DNA of 64,000 nt from CAYLYU01 sp964501925 (GTDB lineage: Bacteria > Pseudomonadota > Zetaproteobacteria > Mariprofundales > Mariprofundaceae), in contig CAZCTM010000005.1 of the NCBI GenBank assembly GCA_964501925.1, forward strand, positions 38,114 to 102,113, written 5' to 3'. Positions 24,556-32,132 of this stretch are shown piece by piece; within the stretch, counting starts at the first letter, position 1, and each line of letters starts with the position of its first letter. The notes under the pieces are model-generated. The model was not told the DNA's origin. It saw nothing but the letters and a program-made list of their open reading frames with translations, and ran no database searches. Position numbers and translations under genes: made by a program.

Positions 24556-27444
24556 TCAGTCGAACATCGACAGGAACTGCAGGTAGATCATGCCGCCTCC
24601 ACCCCCCAGGAAAAGCGCAACGGCATGGACCCAGGGCTGCTGGCTCAACGGCCGGAAGGCGCCGTAACGAAGGATACGGACCTCCTCCAGAAGACGCTCC
24701 CATACCTCCGGCAACGGCGCGGATGAAGAGGCCCGCAACCGAAACAGGGCGCCCATGAAATCCCTGCGGAACCGCTCGGCCGTCCGCCGGAGCACAATGG
24801 AACACCCGGCAATAAAAAAGAAGGTGCCGCTGATGATGAGGATGAGGCTTAGGGGGAAGTACCAGTTGTCGAAGAAGCGGGTGCAGGCGGCGGTCATGAG
24901 CAGGATAACAATCATGGGATAATGGATCATGTTGCCGATGACCTCCGTGCGTTCGGCGATCAGCCGGAAGACGACCCGCATGTCGGAGGCGAGGCACTTC
25001 GTCAATCCGGCCGGCGCCTGCCCCACCCTGCTCAGGTAATGGTCCTCGATCTTCCCGAGCAGTGCGCGGCAATACCAGGTGGCGTCAAGAACACGGGCCA
25101 CAAGTATGGCAAATGAGAAGACAACGACCGCGAAAAGGGCAAGGTCGATCCATCGTGAGTAAAGTCCCCGGTAGGGAATCTGGGGAATGCCTGACAGGAA
25201 CAGAAGCAGGGATCCGGCGGCGAGATAAATGATCACGGGTCCCCATACGCGAGACCGGTAACGCTCTGCCTTGCGGACATATTCCCGCCAGAATTCTGCC
25301 ACGGCGGTCCGGCCCGATCCGGCAAGCATGGCATCAATCCGCTGGCTGTTTTCCCGAAGATCCGCGCGGATGCGGCAAAAATAGTAGAGCATGAGGAAAA
25401 GAATGAAAAAGCGGATGAACTCCGTCGGCCAGATGCTCACGCCCAGGGTCCACGAGACGGGTTCCAGCGTGTCCACCATGGGCAGGAATGACAGGGAGAT
25501 GAGCATTGCGAGGATAAGCGTCACCACGGCACCGACAGAGACGCTTAGGATCCGGATCCCGTAGATGCGGCACCAGACGGCGATGAACAGCAGGATGAGA
25601 CCGATGGTGGCGGAGATCGCAGCGATCTTGCCCTTCGTGGGTCCGACCGGTTCGGGATAAAGGCTTGCCGGAAGCTGACGGTCCTTCCGTGAAAGCGGAA
25701 TGGCGGCGTCCCTGCCGACTTCAAAGGTCCTGCCGGTCAGGATGTCATCAAGTGTCTTCTGCAGGTCCTTGCTGGCTGCGCCGGATTTGTCGTGTTTCAG
25801 GATCTCCGGCCTGAGCAGAAGGCGGGTGCTCAGGAAGGCCGCGCTCTGGTAAACGCTCCGGAACGGTGGGGCGCCGGCCTGCAGGTCCTCTCCAAGCCTC
25901 AAGCCATAGCTGGATGCCACCACGAGATTGCGCGCCCAGTCCCACTGGCTGGGGTGAATGAGGATGGCGTCAAGGTCGGTCGTAAAGAAAACGGCGTCGG
26001 GGAAAAAGGGTCGCATGGCCTGCAGGACCATCATCTTGTCGTAAACGTCACTCCCAAGCACGCCGATCGCCTGGATTCCGGCAGCCATGGACAGGAGATT
26101 GTGGTTGCGAATGTCCCGGTCGAGCCGCTTCAGGTCAATGGCAAGCCGGCGCAGATAATCAGCCTGGCCGCGGCCTGAAGGCCGCTCGATGGTGTCGGAT
26201 GTATCCTTCCGGCCTGAGCCCTCTTCATCCTTCCCGCCATTCCTTTTATCGGGAAGCTGGCCGTCGATACCGCGCAGATAATGATATAGATGGATGTTTG
26301 CGGGCGGGGCCGAGTCCGCGGCCGGCGCACTTCCCTTCCCCGTTGCCGCGTGGATAAAGGCCGAGGGCAGAAGACGCCCGTAGCGGGTGTCGAACTCCGA
26401 GAGCAGGACAATATGCTGGGGACAATCAAGACCGGCTTCCGCCCCGCACTCCGGATCGATCCCCCTTAACCGCAGTTCCTCAACAAGGAGCGCGGCCATT
26501 TTCGCGTCATCCGCGATGGTCCGAACAAACCGGATTCCATGCTTTTTCAGAAGCGTTCGGTACCATGGTTCGCCATCCCCTTCCCCGACCCCCCGGAGCT
26601 CCTCCGGCTTTTTCAGTCCCGCCTGCAGAAAATCATCGGGAACCGTCGCAAAGGGCGAATAAATCCGAAGCCCCTTCAGGACATTCCAGTCCGTGCTTTT
26701 AACGCCCGAAGCCATTTCCCTGACCATGGCCTGCAGCACCGTTGAGCCCGAAGGACCGAGAAGAAACCACCTGCGTTCGGCCCCCAGATGTCTTTTCAGG
26801 CGGGCAAGCTTGTGCAGCGGCATGTTCGTAAACCCGCCCTCGTCCAGCCAGAGAATCACCAGGGAGCCACGCCCAACGTCACGCCTGGAATGCCATTCAT
26901 AGGGAAGGACGGCCGGCAGCCGCTCTTGCGGGTTGTTGTCGCTCTTCAGCCGTATGTAACCGATATGCCGGGCATCGTCGGGAGCGTAGTTTTCTTTGGA
27001 AAGGGCGGTGAGGACCGCATAGCGGATGCGCAGCCTCCGTTCCACGTCCGCGCCGGAGGATCCCGCGGGAACCATGACCATCAGGATCCCGGCATCCTTC
27101 CGGGTAATCCCCTGGGCGAGAAAGCCGGCCAGGCGATCAGCGGACTCCTCCGCACCGATCCGCCGCGCCTGGATGATTCTATTTGAGGCATCCTTGAGCG
27201 GTGAGACCTCAATGGCGAGCTGTCCGCCGTCCTTCACGCTTTCGTACACGGCCGTGAATGGATCCTGCCACAGACGGGCCGGAACGGTTTCATCCCCATA
27301 GGCGGGCATCTCGATCCCGCTTCCGTCAGGCCGCAGGCTGGAGATCGGGATCTGGTCACCGACCAGAAGCCCCGCGATCACGGTGATGATGACGATGATG
27401 CCGCCACCGAGAAGCGGTGATTGAGATGTATTGCCTTCTGCCAT
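24556..27444 (-). CDS. Large multi-span membrane protein of unknown function
   Basis: About 962 residues from an ATG at 27444 behind a strong GGAGGGAGGGGGG site. It has one N-terminal span (about 14-34), then some 580 residues of soluble, probably periplasmic, sequence, then eight to ten spans from about 620 to the end. The soluble part contains alternating strand/helix stretches such as IGVLGSDVYDKMMVLQAMRP, DAVFFTTDLDAIL and LVVASSYGL that resemble a periplasmic-binding or receptor fold. A low-complexity charged linker (PDKRNGGKDEEGSGRKD) divides it. I do not recognise a named family. The patatin gene follows on the same strand. Confidence 0.7.
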   Translation of the reverse strand: MAEGNTSQSPLLGGGIIVIITVIAGLLVGDQIPISSLRPDGSGIEMPAYGDETVPARLWQDPFTAVYESVKDGGQLAIEVSPLKDASNRIIQARRIGAEESADRLAGFLAQGITRKDAGILMVMVPAGSSGADVERRLRIRYAVLTALSKENYAPDDARHIGYIRLKSDNNPQERLPAVLPYEWHSRRDVGRGSLVILWLDEGGFTNMPLHKLARLKRHLGAERRWFLLGPSGSTVLQAMVREMASGVKSTDWNVLKGLRIYSPFATVPDDFLQAGLKKPEELRGVGEGDGEPWYRTLLKKHGIRFVRTIADDAKMAALLVEELRLRGIDPECGAEAGLDCPQHIVLLSEFDTRYGRLLPSAFIHAATGKGSAPAADSAPPANIHLYHYLRGIDGQLPDKRNGGKDEEGSGRKDTSDTIERPSGRGQADYLRRLAIDLKRLDRDIRNHNLLSMAAGIQAIGVLGSDVYDKMMVLQAMRPFFPDAVFFTTDLDAILIHPSQWDWARNLVVASSYGLRLGEDLQAGAPPFRSVYQSAAFLSTRLLLRPEILKHDKSGAASKDLQKTLDDILTGRTFEVGRDAAIPLSRKDRQLPASLYPEPVGPTKGKIAAISATIGLILLFIAVWCRIYGIRILSVSVGAVVTLILAMLISLSFLPMVDTLEPVSWTLGVSIWPTEFIRFFILFLMLYYFCRIRADLRENSQRIDAMLAGSGRTAVAEFWREYVRKAERYRSRVWGPVIIYLAAGSLLLFLSGIPQIPYRGLYSRWIDLALFAVVVFSFAILVARVLDATWYCRALLGKIEDHYLSRVGQAPAGLTKCLASDMRVVFRLIAERTEVIGNMIHYPMIVILLMTAACTRFFDNWYFPLSLILIISGTFFFIAGCSIVLRRTAERFRRDFMGALFRLRASSSAPLPEVWERLLEEVRILRYGAFRPLSQQPWVHAVALFLGGGGGMIYLQFLSMFD

Positions 27445-27566
27445 ACCCCCCTCCCTCCGGAAGACGCGCAGGTAACCCATTTAGCCCGCAAGGGGATGAA
27501 GCGTCAAGCCCTCCTGACGAAGACGATGGCCTGCCCTTTCTTTACCGCAGGGTCTATGATCAGGCC

Positions 27567-28163
27567 ATGGAAAGCGTGCCAGTCGCCTCCCTTCTCTGGA
27601 TCTGGATCAGCGGCCTTCTTTTCGCCGCGGTTCACAGTGGTCTGGCAGGCCTGCCGTGCAAGTCCTGGTTCTACAAACGTGGCGTCACCCCCAGGGTTTA
27701 CCGGCTTGCCTATGTCATCTTTTCCGTCGTGGCGACCGCGGCCTGGCTGATCTTTATCCACCGGCTCCCCGATCATAATCTCTACAGCATCGACACACCG
27801 TGGAAGTACCCGCTGTATCTGGTGCAGATCCTCGGCCTTTGGGTGATTCTTCTGTCCTTTCGGCCCATTGACACCGCCGCCTTTCTCGGGCTTCGTCCCT
27901 TCCGCCAGGATATAGAGGATTTTGTCGTAAAGGGCATCTACCGCCATGTACGCCACCCGATGTATTCCGGCTTCATGCTGATCATGTTCGCCATGCCGGC
28001 CCAGAGCGCAAACAGTCTGGCGCTGTACGCCTTCGTGGCCGCCTATTTCATTGCCGGATCCAGGTTCGAGGAGGCGCGTCTTATCCGGACGTATCCCGAA
28101 TACGCGGATTACCGCAAGCGCGTGCCGGCCTTCATCCCCCATCCGCCCTGCTGCGGGAAATGA
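27567..28163 (+). CDS. Isoprenylcysteine methyltransferase / NnrU-like membrane protein
   Basis: About 198 residues from the ATG at 27567, the first start before a membrane segment (VASLLWIWISGLLFAAVHSGLAG). Five or so membrane spans follow. The C-terminal block VKGIYRHVRHPMYSGFMLIMFAMP...RFEEARLIRTYPEYADYRKRVPAFIP has the RHPxY and EExxL...Y..Y.xxV pattern of the ICMT/PEMT/NnrU superfamily, where it binds S-adenosylmethionine at the membrane face. The actual methyl acceptor is unknown. The gene is divergent from the large membrane protein. Confidence 0.75.
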   Translation: MESVPVASLLWIWISGLLFAAVHSGLAGLPCKSWFYKRGVTPRVYRLAYVIFSVVATAAWLIFIHRLPDHNLYSIDTPWKYPLYLVQILGLWVILLSFRPIDTAAFLGLRPFRQDIEDFVVKGIYRHVRHPMYSGFMLIMFAMPAQSANSLALYAFVAAYFIAGSRFEEARLIRTYPEYADYRKRVPAFIPHPPCCGK

Positions 28164-28164
28164 T

Positions 28165-28202
28165 CTGAAAGAAAAAATAAAGGGACATAGCCCCTGTTCC
28201 TT
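28165..28202 (-). terminator. Probable Rho-independent terminator (minus strand)
   Basis: On the minus strand an 8-bp stem (AAGGAACA pairing with TGTCCCTT, one G-T pair) with a 7-base loop is followed by TATTTTTTC. It lies about 170 bases downstream of the orphan regulator gene, and could also serve the plus-strand methyltransferase gene less well, since the plus side lacks a T run. Confidence 0.5.
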
Positions 28203-28307
28203 GACTATCGCACCCCTCATGAAGTCCTCAGGTCAGCTATCAGTGGTGCACTTTGAAGTGGAATTCACCGAGACTGAACCCGATGCAGGTGGCGGCCAAG
28301 GCGGCCC

Positions 28308-28376
28308 ATGACCTTGCAAATGCTGAGCCGCTACACCCACCTGCGGGCGGAAGACCTGGCGAAGATGCTGGGCTAG
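28308..28376 (+). pseudogene. C-terminal remnant of a tyrosine recombinase (phage-type integrase)
   Basis: The frame starting at 28308 encodes MTLQMLSRYTHLRAEDLAKM followed by Leu-Gly and a stop. This is the usual last segment of a tyrosine integrase, where the catalytic Tyr lies in RYTHLRAEDL. No upstream integrase sequence is readable in any plus frame: the preceding 150 bases break into short frames. It is therefore a broken remnant, overlapped by 4 bases by the convergent regulator gene. It marks an old integration or deletion end at this site. Confidence 0.6.
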
Positions 28377-28753
28377 GCGGCCATGGGTGCGCTGTAGTGC
28401 AATCCGAACTCCACCTTGAAATCAGTGGCACACACCTTCGGCACCAATCGGTTCTTCTCCCTCTCCAGGGCCACAACGCCATACCGCTCAAGGGTCTTGA
28501 GGGTTCTGGACAGATTAGCCTTCTTTCTTCCGGTTAGTTGCTCCAATTCCGCCAGTGAGCGGGGATTGTTTTCCATGATGATGCGCAAAAGCTTCTGATT
28601 CTCGCTGCCCAGTACCTGGGCCATGGAGCGCAGGGATTCGAACCAGATCTTCGGCTCATCCTTCCTCGGCATGTATTCTCCCTTGGCAATCGCGATAGTG
28701 CGTTTGCGATAATCCTCGCGGGAAATGATTCCAACCTTCACAACCTTGCGCAT
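28373..28753 (-). CDS. Winged-helix transcriptional regulator, HVO_A0114/TumA antitoxin-like (orphan)
   Basis: Protein of about 126 residues. The C-terminal half is a winged helix (SENQKLLRIIMENNPRSLAELEQLTGRKKANLSRTLKTLERYGVVALE), and the N-terminal VGIISREDYRKRTIAIAKGEY...PKIWFESLRSMAQVL matches what I know of the HVO_A0114 group, the antitoxin half of TumE/TumA pairs. No TumE-like toxin is next to it, so it is either a solitary regulator or an antitoxin left after toxin loss. The ATG at 28753 is chosen. A TTG 15 bases earlier behind AGGGGCAGG is an alternative. A perfect palindrome sits 40 bases upstream. Confidence 0.65.
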   Translation of the reverse strand: MRKVVKVGIISREDYRKRTIAIAKGEYMPRKDEPKIWFESLRSMAQVLGSENQKLLRIIMENNPRSLAELEQLTGRKKANLSRTLKTLERYGVVALEREKNRLVPKVCATDFKVEFGLHYSAPMAA

Positions 28754-28792
28754 GGCCTTTGCATCCAAACAACCTGCCCCTTTAGGTTAATA

Positions 28793-28811
28793 GTTATCAT
28801 CCAGTGATAAC
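28793..28811. promoter_or_regulatory. Palindromic operator candidate upstream of the orphan regulator
   Basis: GTTATCATCCAGTGATAAC is a perfect 7-bp inverted repeat with a 5-base centre, about 40 bases before the regulator start. Position and symmetry fit autorepression by a dimeric winged-helix protein. Binding is inferred. Confidence 0.5.
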
Positions 28812-29315
28812 GAAATCTAGCCTCCTTACCCGCGGGACGCAACCGGGAATACACCGGGAATGTCATAGTTCATCGAAGGTAAAGGGGTCACCCATTAGTA
28901 GCCTCCGAGTCAAGGGCGTAAAAACCCTGTCTCCACCGAGCGGTGGATATCCATAGCAGTCCCGCCATGTTACCGAGCCGGTCATTACGCACCCTTGATT
29001 TCATTCATATGGTTCACGCACCTGCCGATGCGCACCAGTCACCCATCAGGATCAAGGCATTGAAGCATGCCTGCAAGGCAAGCATTGCTCCGCCCCTGGC
29101 GGCTCGCCGCCCCAGAAAACCGTTGGTTCCATGCCGCGTCCAAATGTGTGCCTCACAGATTCCGTGGCTCGCATTGTCCAACCCCGTACTGGCTCGCGGC
29201 ATGGGCGCAAAAGCCAACCCGGCCATATGGCAGGCCGGATATATGATGGCGGAGACAGCGGCTAATCAGGCCTTGTGGTTGCCAGCCAACCCCGTTGCGA
29301 GCTCGGAAGGTAAAG
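28812..29315. other. Stretch without a recognisable gene
   Basis: About 500 bases between the regulator's operator and the RAYT element. A plus-strand frame of 142 codons crosses it but reads as low-information protein, lacks a ribosome site and matches nothing I know. The only structure seen is a 16-base sequence, GAAGGTAAAGGGGTCA, at 28875-28890 that recurs at the left boundary of the RAYT (29306-29321). This looks like remains of earlier mobile-element events. Confidence 0.5.
28875..28890 (+). repeat. 16-bp direct repeat, left copy
   Basis: GAAGGTAAAGGGGTCA occurs here and again at 29306-29321, where its last six bases enter the left inverted repeat of the RAYT element. It may be an old element end or the target-like sequence used by the RAYT. 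Confidence 0.6.
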
Positions 29316-30246
29316 GGGTCAGGTCTCACAATCCAACATCCGGCCCGCCTCTCCTTTTCAATCGAGACTGAGATGCTTTTTCACAGCCCGACTCACCGTC
29401 ATATAATGAACGCCAAAGAAGAGTCCAATCTCCTTCATGGTATAGGCGCCGGAGAGATAAGCCGCCGCCATAGCCCGGTCCCGATCCAGGTATTCATCCC
29501 TGAACTGCTTCAGGCTCTTCTGTACCTGACGCCGTTCAATCTTCGGCACCTCATCCAGTGAACCGGTCCGGCTTCTGATCCCCTGAAGCCTCACCAGGAA
29601 ATCATCATCCCCGAGATACGCCTGCTTCTGCACTTTCTTCAGTGGACTGGAACGCCCGATCCCATCCTTTACAAAACACGCATATGCGACACGTGCCTTC
29701 TTCTTATCAGGGTTAAATTGTGAAAGAAGCCAGTCAACCTGCAACCATGCCGGGGCCTTATCCCTGCCGGTCATTGCCCGATGGCTGCTCCACCTCCAGT
29801 CACCCGCATCCTCCACCATTCCCGCCCGAACCGGATTCAACACAATGTACCGGCTGAGTTCGAGCAGGTAGCCTTCCTTCTGCACCAGGATTGACTTATA
29901 GCGCCCCTGGAAAAGGTGCCCAGAATGTTTATGCCTTCGGTTAAATCTCTGGGTAAACACTCCATTAAGCTGGCGCATACCGATAGACAGATTCCCGTCA
30001 GGCGTCTCTATCAGCAGATGGTAGTGATTATCCATCAGGCAGTAGGCATGGATGAGCCAGTGGTAACGACGGCAGACATCATCAAGGGTTAGCAGGAATG
30101 CCTTTCGATCCTTGTCATCCATGTAAATCGGTTCCTGAGCGTTGCCACGGGATGTGACATGATAAAGTGCGCCTGGAAATTCCAGCCGAAGTGGTCTGGC
30201 CATATCCTCATCATAGCATCATTTGTTGGATTGTGAGACCTGACCC
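29316..30246 (-). mobile_element. RAYT element 1 with 23-bp terminal inverted repeats
   Basis: The transposase gene is bounded by a perfect 23-bp inverted repeat, 29316-29338 on the left (starting GGGTCAGGTCTCACAATCC) and 30224-30246 on the right. The first 30 bases beyond the right end lead directly to the first repeat of the type I-C CRISPR array. Such GGGGTCAGGTCT ends are often found around REP-associated tyrosine transposase genes. Confidence 0.8.
29358..30203 (-). CDS. REP-associated tyrosine transposase (RAYT), Tyr-to-Phe variant
   Basis: Y1 transposase-like protein of 281 residues. It starts MARPLRLEFPGALYHVTSRG. The HUH metal site is NHYHL (His60, His62), and the block RQLNGVFTQRFNRRH...GHLFQGRYKS follows. 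In this block the paralogue at 62.8 kb has Tyr83, the expected nucleophile, while this copy has Phe83 (codon TTT at 29955-29957). The C-terminus carries a helix-turn-helix (MKEIGLFFGVHYMTVSRAVKKH). RAYTs cut and move REP-type palindromes. This copy may bind DNA but not cut it. It is otherwise full length and unbroken, which argues for recent inactivation or a kept non-catalytic role. Confidence 0.88.
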   Translation of the reverse strand: MARPLRLEFPGALYHVTSRGNAQEPIYMDDKDRKAFLLTLDDVCRRYHWLIHAYCLMDNHYHLLIETPDGNLSIGMRQLNGVFTQRFNRRHKHSGHLFQGRYKSILVQKEGYLLELSRYIVLNPVRAGMVEDAGDWRWSSHRAMTGRDKAPAWLQVDWLLSQFNPDKKKARVAYACFVKDGIGRSSPLKKVQKQAYLGDDDFLVRLQGIRSRTGSLDEVPKIERRQVQKSLKQFRDEYLDRDRAMAAAYLSGAYTMKEIGLFFGVHYMTVSRAVKKHLSLD

Positions 30247-30276
30247 TGTTTGTTTCGCGCTCTATTTCCTCATATC

Positions 30277-30602
30277 GTTTCAATCCGCTCCCGACCCGAA
30301 GGCCGGGAGATACGGCCTACCCGGCCTACATGCCTGGTGGCGCTTCGAGTTTCAATCCGCTCCCGACCCGAAGGCCGGGAGATACACGACACGCTCCCAG
30401 TAATCATGGACATAGTGCTTGTTTCAATCCGCTCCCGACCCGAAGGCCGGGAGATACTCGCCCGGGGGATGGGCAAGTCCCTGGGGGAATTGCGTTTCAA
30501 TCCGCTCCCGACCCGAAGGCCGGGAGATACTGGCATGTTCTTACCTCCTTAATTTGCGATCAGAAGTTTCAATCCGCTCCCGACCCGAAGGCCGGGAGAT
30601 AC
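30277..30602 (-). CRISPR. Type I-C CRISPR array, 5 repeats and 4 spacers
   Basis: Five identical 37-base repeats at 30277-30313, 30349-30385, 30421-30457, 30494-30530 and 30566-30602. Spacers are 35, 35, 36 and 35 bases. Read on the plus strand the repeat begins GTTTCAATCC and ends GGGAGATAC. On the minus strand it ends ATTGAAAC, the usual crRNA 5' handle, and contains the hairpin CTCCCG...CGGGAG. Transcription is therefore on the minus strand, away from cas2. All repeats are identical, even the trailer-end one, which suggests a young or trimmed array. I see no spacer that matches another part of this window. Confidence 0.97.
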
Positions 30603-30807
30603 TCCACCAATCTAACCTGTGGAGCTAAAAGAGAAGTTTTCCAAATCTGCGCGAACCAACACATGCAAGACCGGATCATTCTCCAACTCAGCATCAATAT
30701 GCCATTTTTTGCATTTAATATCGATGGGATAGAATAATCGCGAACCTTCCCGTTCTTCCCTGTTACTACAGGTTCGCGCACAGCTTTCCAAATTGTAAAG
30801 AACAACA
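30603..30807 (-). promoter_or_regulatory. CRISPR leader between cas2 and the array
   Basis: AT-richer 205-base stretch between the cas2 stop and the first repeat. It should hold the array promoter and the site for new spacer insertion. The motif GCGAACC occurs at 30651-30657 and 30740-30746, and inverted as GGTTCGC at 30771-30777. The latter two can form an 8-bp stem with a 24-base loop. Confidence 0.7.
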
Positions 30808-31104
30808 TCAAACAAGCAACGGCTCCGAGAAATCCTGATAGGCATCCTTGCCAAGTGTCTGCACTGCCCCGCTCCGATGCCCGTGCAGGCGATAAATTCG
30901 CAAACTATCAAGATCAGGATGAATTTCCTGTTCAAATGCAGTCAGCATGGCATCCATCTGCATCAAATCAACTGTGCACTCAAAGACTGAAAACTGTACC
31001 CGCTGCCCATAGTCCTCACAGATTTTTGCAATCCGACGAAGCCTGCGACGTCCGGCTTTTGTTTCAGTATTGACATCGTATGTCACGACAATATGCATCT
31101 TCAC
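30808..31104 (-). CDS. cas2: CRISPR-associated endonuclease Cas2 (type I-C)
   Basis: Protein of 98 residues with the Cas2 ferredoxin-like fold start HIVVTYDVNTETKAGRRRLRRIAKICEDYGQRVQFSVFEC: the Asp after TY is the conserved metal-site residue, and QFSVFEC is the second family motif. It ends with a short helix and RSGAVQTLG. With Cas1 it forms the complex that inserts new spacers. It follows cas1 with a 4-base overlap, as in type I-C loci, and ends at the leader. Confidence 0.96.
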   Translation of the reverse strand: MKMHIVVTYDVNTETKAGRRRLRRIAKICEDYGQRVQFSVFECTVDLMQMDAMLTAFEQEIHPDLDSLRIYRLHGHRSGAVQTLGKDAYQDFSEPLLV

Positions 31105-32132
31105 CTCGGCATAAACGGCTCATAGCAATCGGACTCCCCCCGAATGAATCGAGCCAGCAACCGCGCTTGTAGCATGGGAAGCAAACCAATCGGTACTTTC
31201 TGACCAAGCACTTTGTGTTGAATCTCGTCCTGTTTCCGCTGCTGCCATGCCTTAAGAACTGTTCCACGCACTCCATCGGACAACTGTACTGCACCGCCCG
31301 GCCTCATCTCAAAATCCTTTACCCCAATCTGCTGTCGGTTAATCAATGTCAGTGCAAGTCTATCTGCCAGCAACGGTCGAAATTCTTCCATCAAATCCAG
31401 CGCCAAAGCCGGACGCCCTGGCCTGAGTACATGCAAATAACCGACCTGTGGATCAAGGCCGACACTCTCCACCGCCGATACACATTCATTGGTCAGCAAC
31501 GCATAGAGAAAAGACAATAATGCATTGATTCTGTCCCTTGGCGGACGACGATTGCGCCCACACATGGCAAAAGCATCCTGATGGCAACGCAGCAATGCAT
31601 TGAATGCATTAAAATATTCCCTGCCTGCCTGCCCTTCAACGCCGCGCAGCGCGTCGGCACTCGCCGCCTTCCGCAGGGCGCGCAACGAAGCCGCCAGACT
31701 ATTGGCCGCCAGTTTCAGACGCTTCACATTTTCCTCTGTTGCCGCCTCACGAGCGCCACGCAACAGCACAGCGCGGCAGTTCTGCAACTTGCCAGCCAGC
31801 ACGGCCCGGATCAGTTCCAGTACCCGTGGTTCATCATCAAGCAATTGATGCTGGGCGCGCCTGAGCAACACATTGCCTGACTGCGGCCCCTCCAGCCTGG
31901 CCTTGAATCGCCCCTGCTCCGTCAGCATCACCACGCTGCGGCCGTCTTCGGCGCAGCGATGCAACGCAAATGGACTGACCATGACATTGCCGAACAGCAC
32001 AACGCCGCCAATGTGGTGCATCGGTACGCGCAGCCTTGTCTGTTTCTCGATATCCAGCTTCAGGGTTTCCCGTTCCAGATGGAGATAGCTGCCCTGCGTC
32101 ATCACATAAAGCGTATTCTGAAGCTGTCTCAT
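31101..32132 (-). CDS. cas1: CRISPR-associated endonuclease Cas1 (type I-C)
   Basis: Integrase of the adaptation complex, 343 residues. The N-terminal beta domain (about 1-95, LYVMTQGSYLHLERETLKL... GGVVLFGNVMVSPFALHRCAEDG) is followed by a helical catalytic domain with Glu in EGQAGREYFNAF, NALLSFLYALLTNECVSAVESVGLDPQVGYLHVLRPGR (about 205-245) holding the conserved His, and ALDLMEEFRPLLADRLALTLINR with the Glu/Asp metal ligands. All expected catalytic residues are present. It overlaps cas4 by 4 bases and cas2 by 4 bases. Confidence 0.97.
   Translation of the reverse strand: MRQLQNTLYVMTQGSYLHLERETLKLDIEKQTRLRVPMHHIGGVVLFGNVMVSPFALHRCAEDGRSVVMLTEQGRFKARLEGPQSGNVLLRRAQHQLLDDEPRVLELIRAVLAGKLQNCRAVLLRGAREAATEENVKRLKLAANSLAASLRALRKAASADALRGVEGQAGREYFNAFNALLRCHQDAFAMCGRNRRPPRDRINALLSFLYALLTNECVSAVESVGLDPQVGYLHVLRPGRPALALDLMEEFRPLLADRLALTLINRQQIGVKDFEMRPGGAVQLSDGVRGTVLKAWQQRKQDEIQHKVLGQKVPIGLLPMLQARLLARFIRGESDCYEPFMPR

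Noticed and set aside
28623..28640. Sequence like a tRNA T-arm (GGTTCGAATCCC on the minus strand)
   Set aside because: It lies inside the regulator gene and encodes WFESL. No acceptor stem, anticodon arm or CCA can be folded around it, so neither a tRNA gene nor a clear attachment site.
28943..29371. Plus-strand frame of 142 codons in the gene-free stretch
   Set aside because: No ribosome site, no recognisable domain, irregular composition, and it runs into the RAYT inverted repeat.
30247..30276. Possible decayed sixth repeat of the type I-C array next to RAYT 1
   Set aside because: GTTTCGCGCTC resembles the repeat start only with a 3-base deletion, and the rest does not match.
30250..30552. 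Plus-strand frame with a repeated protein motif (SIRSRPEGREI)
   Set aside because: It is the translation of the CRISPR repeats. Not a repeat protein gene.
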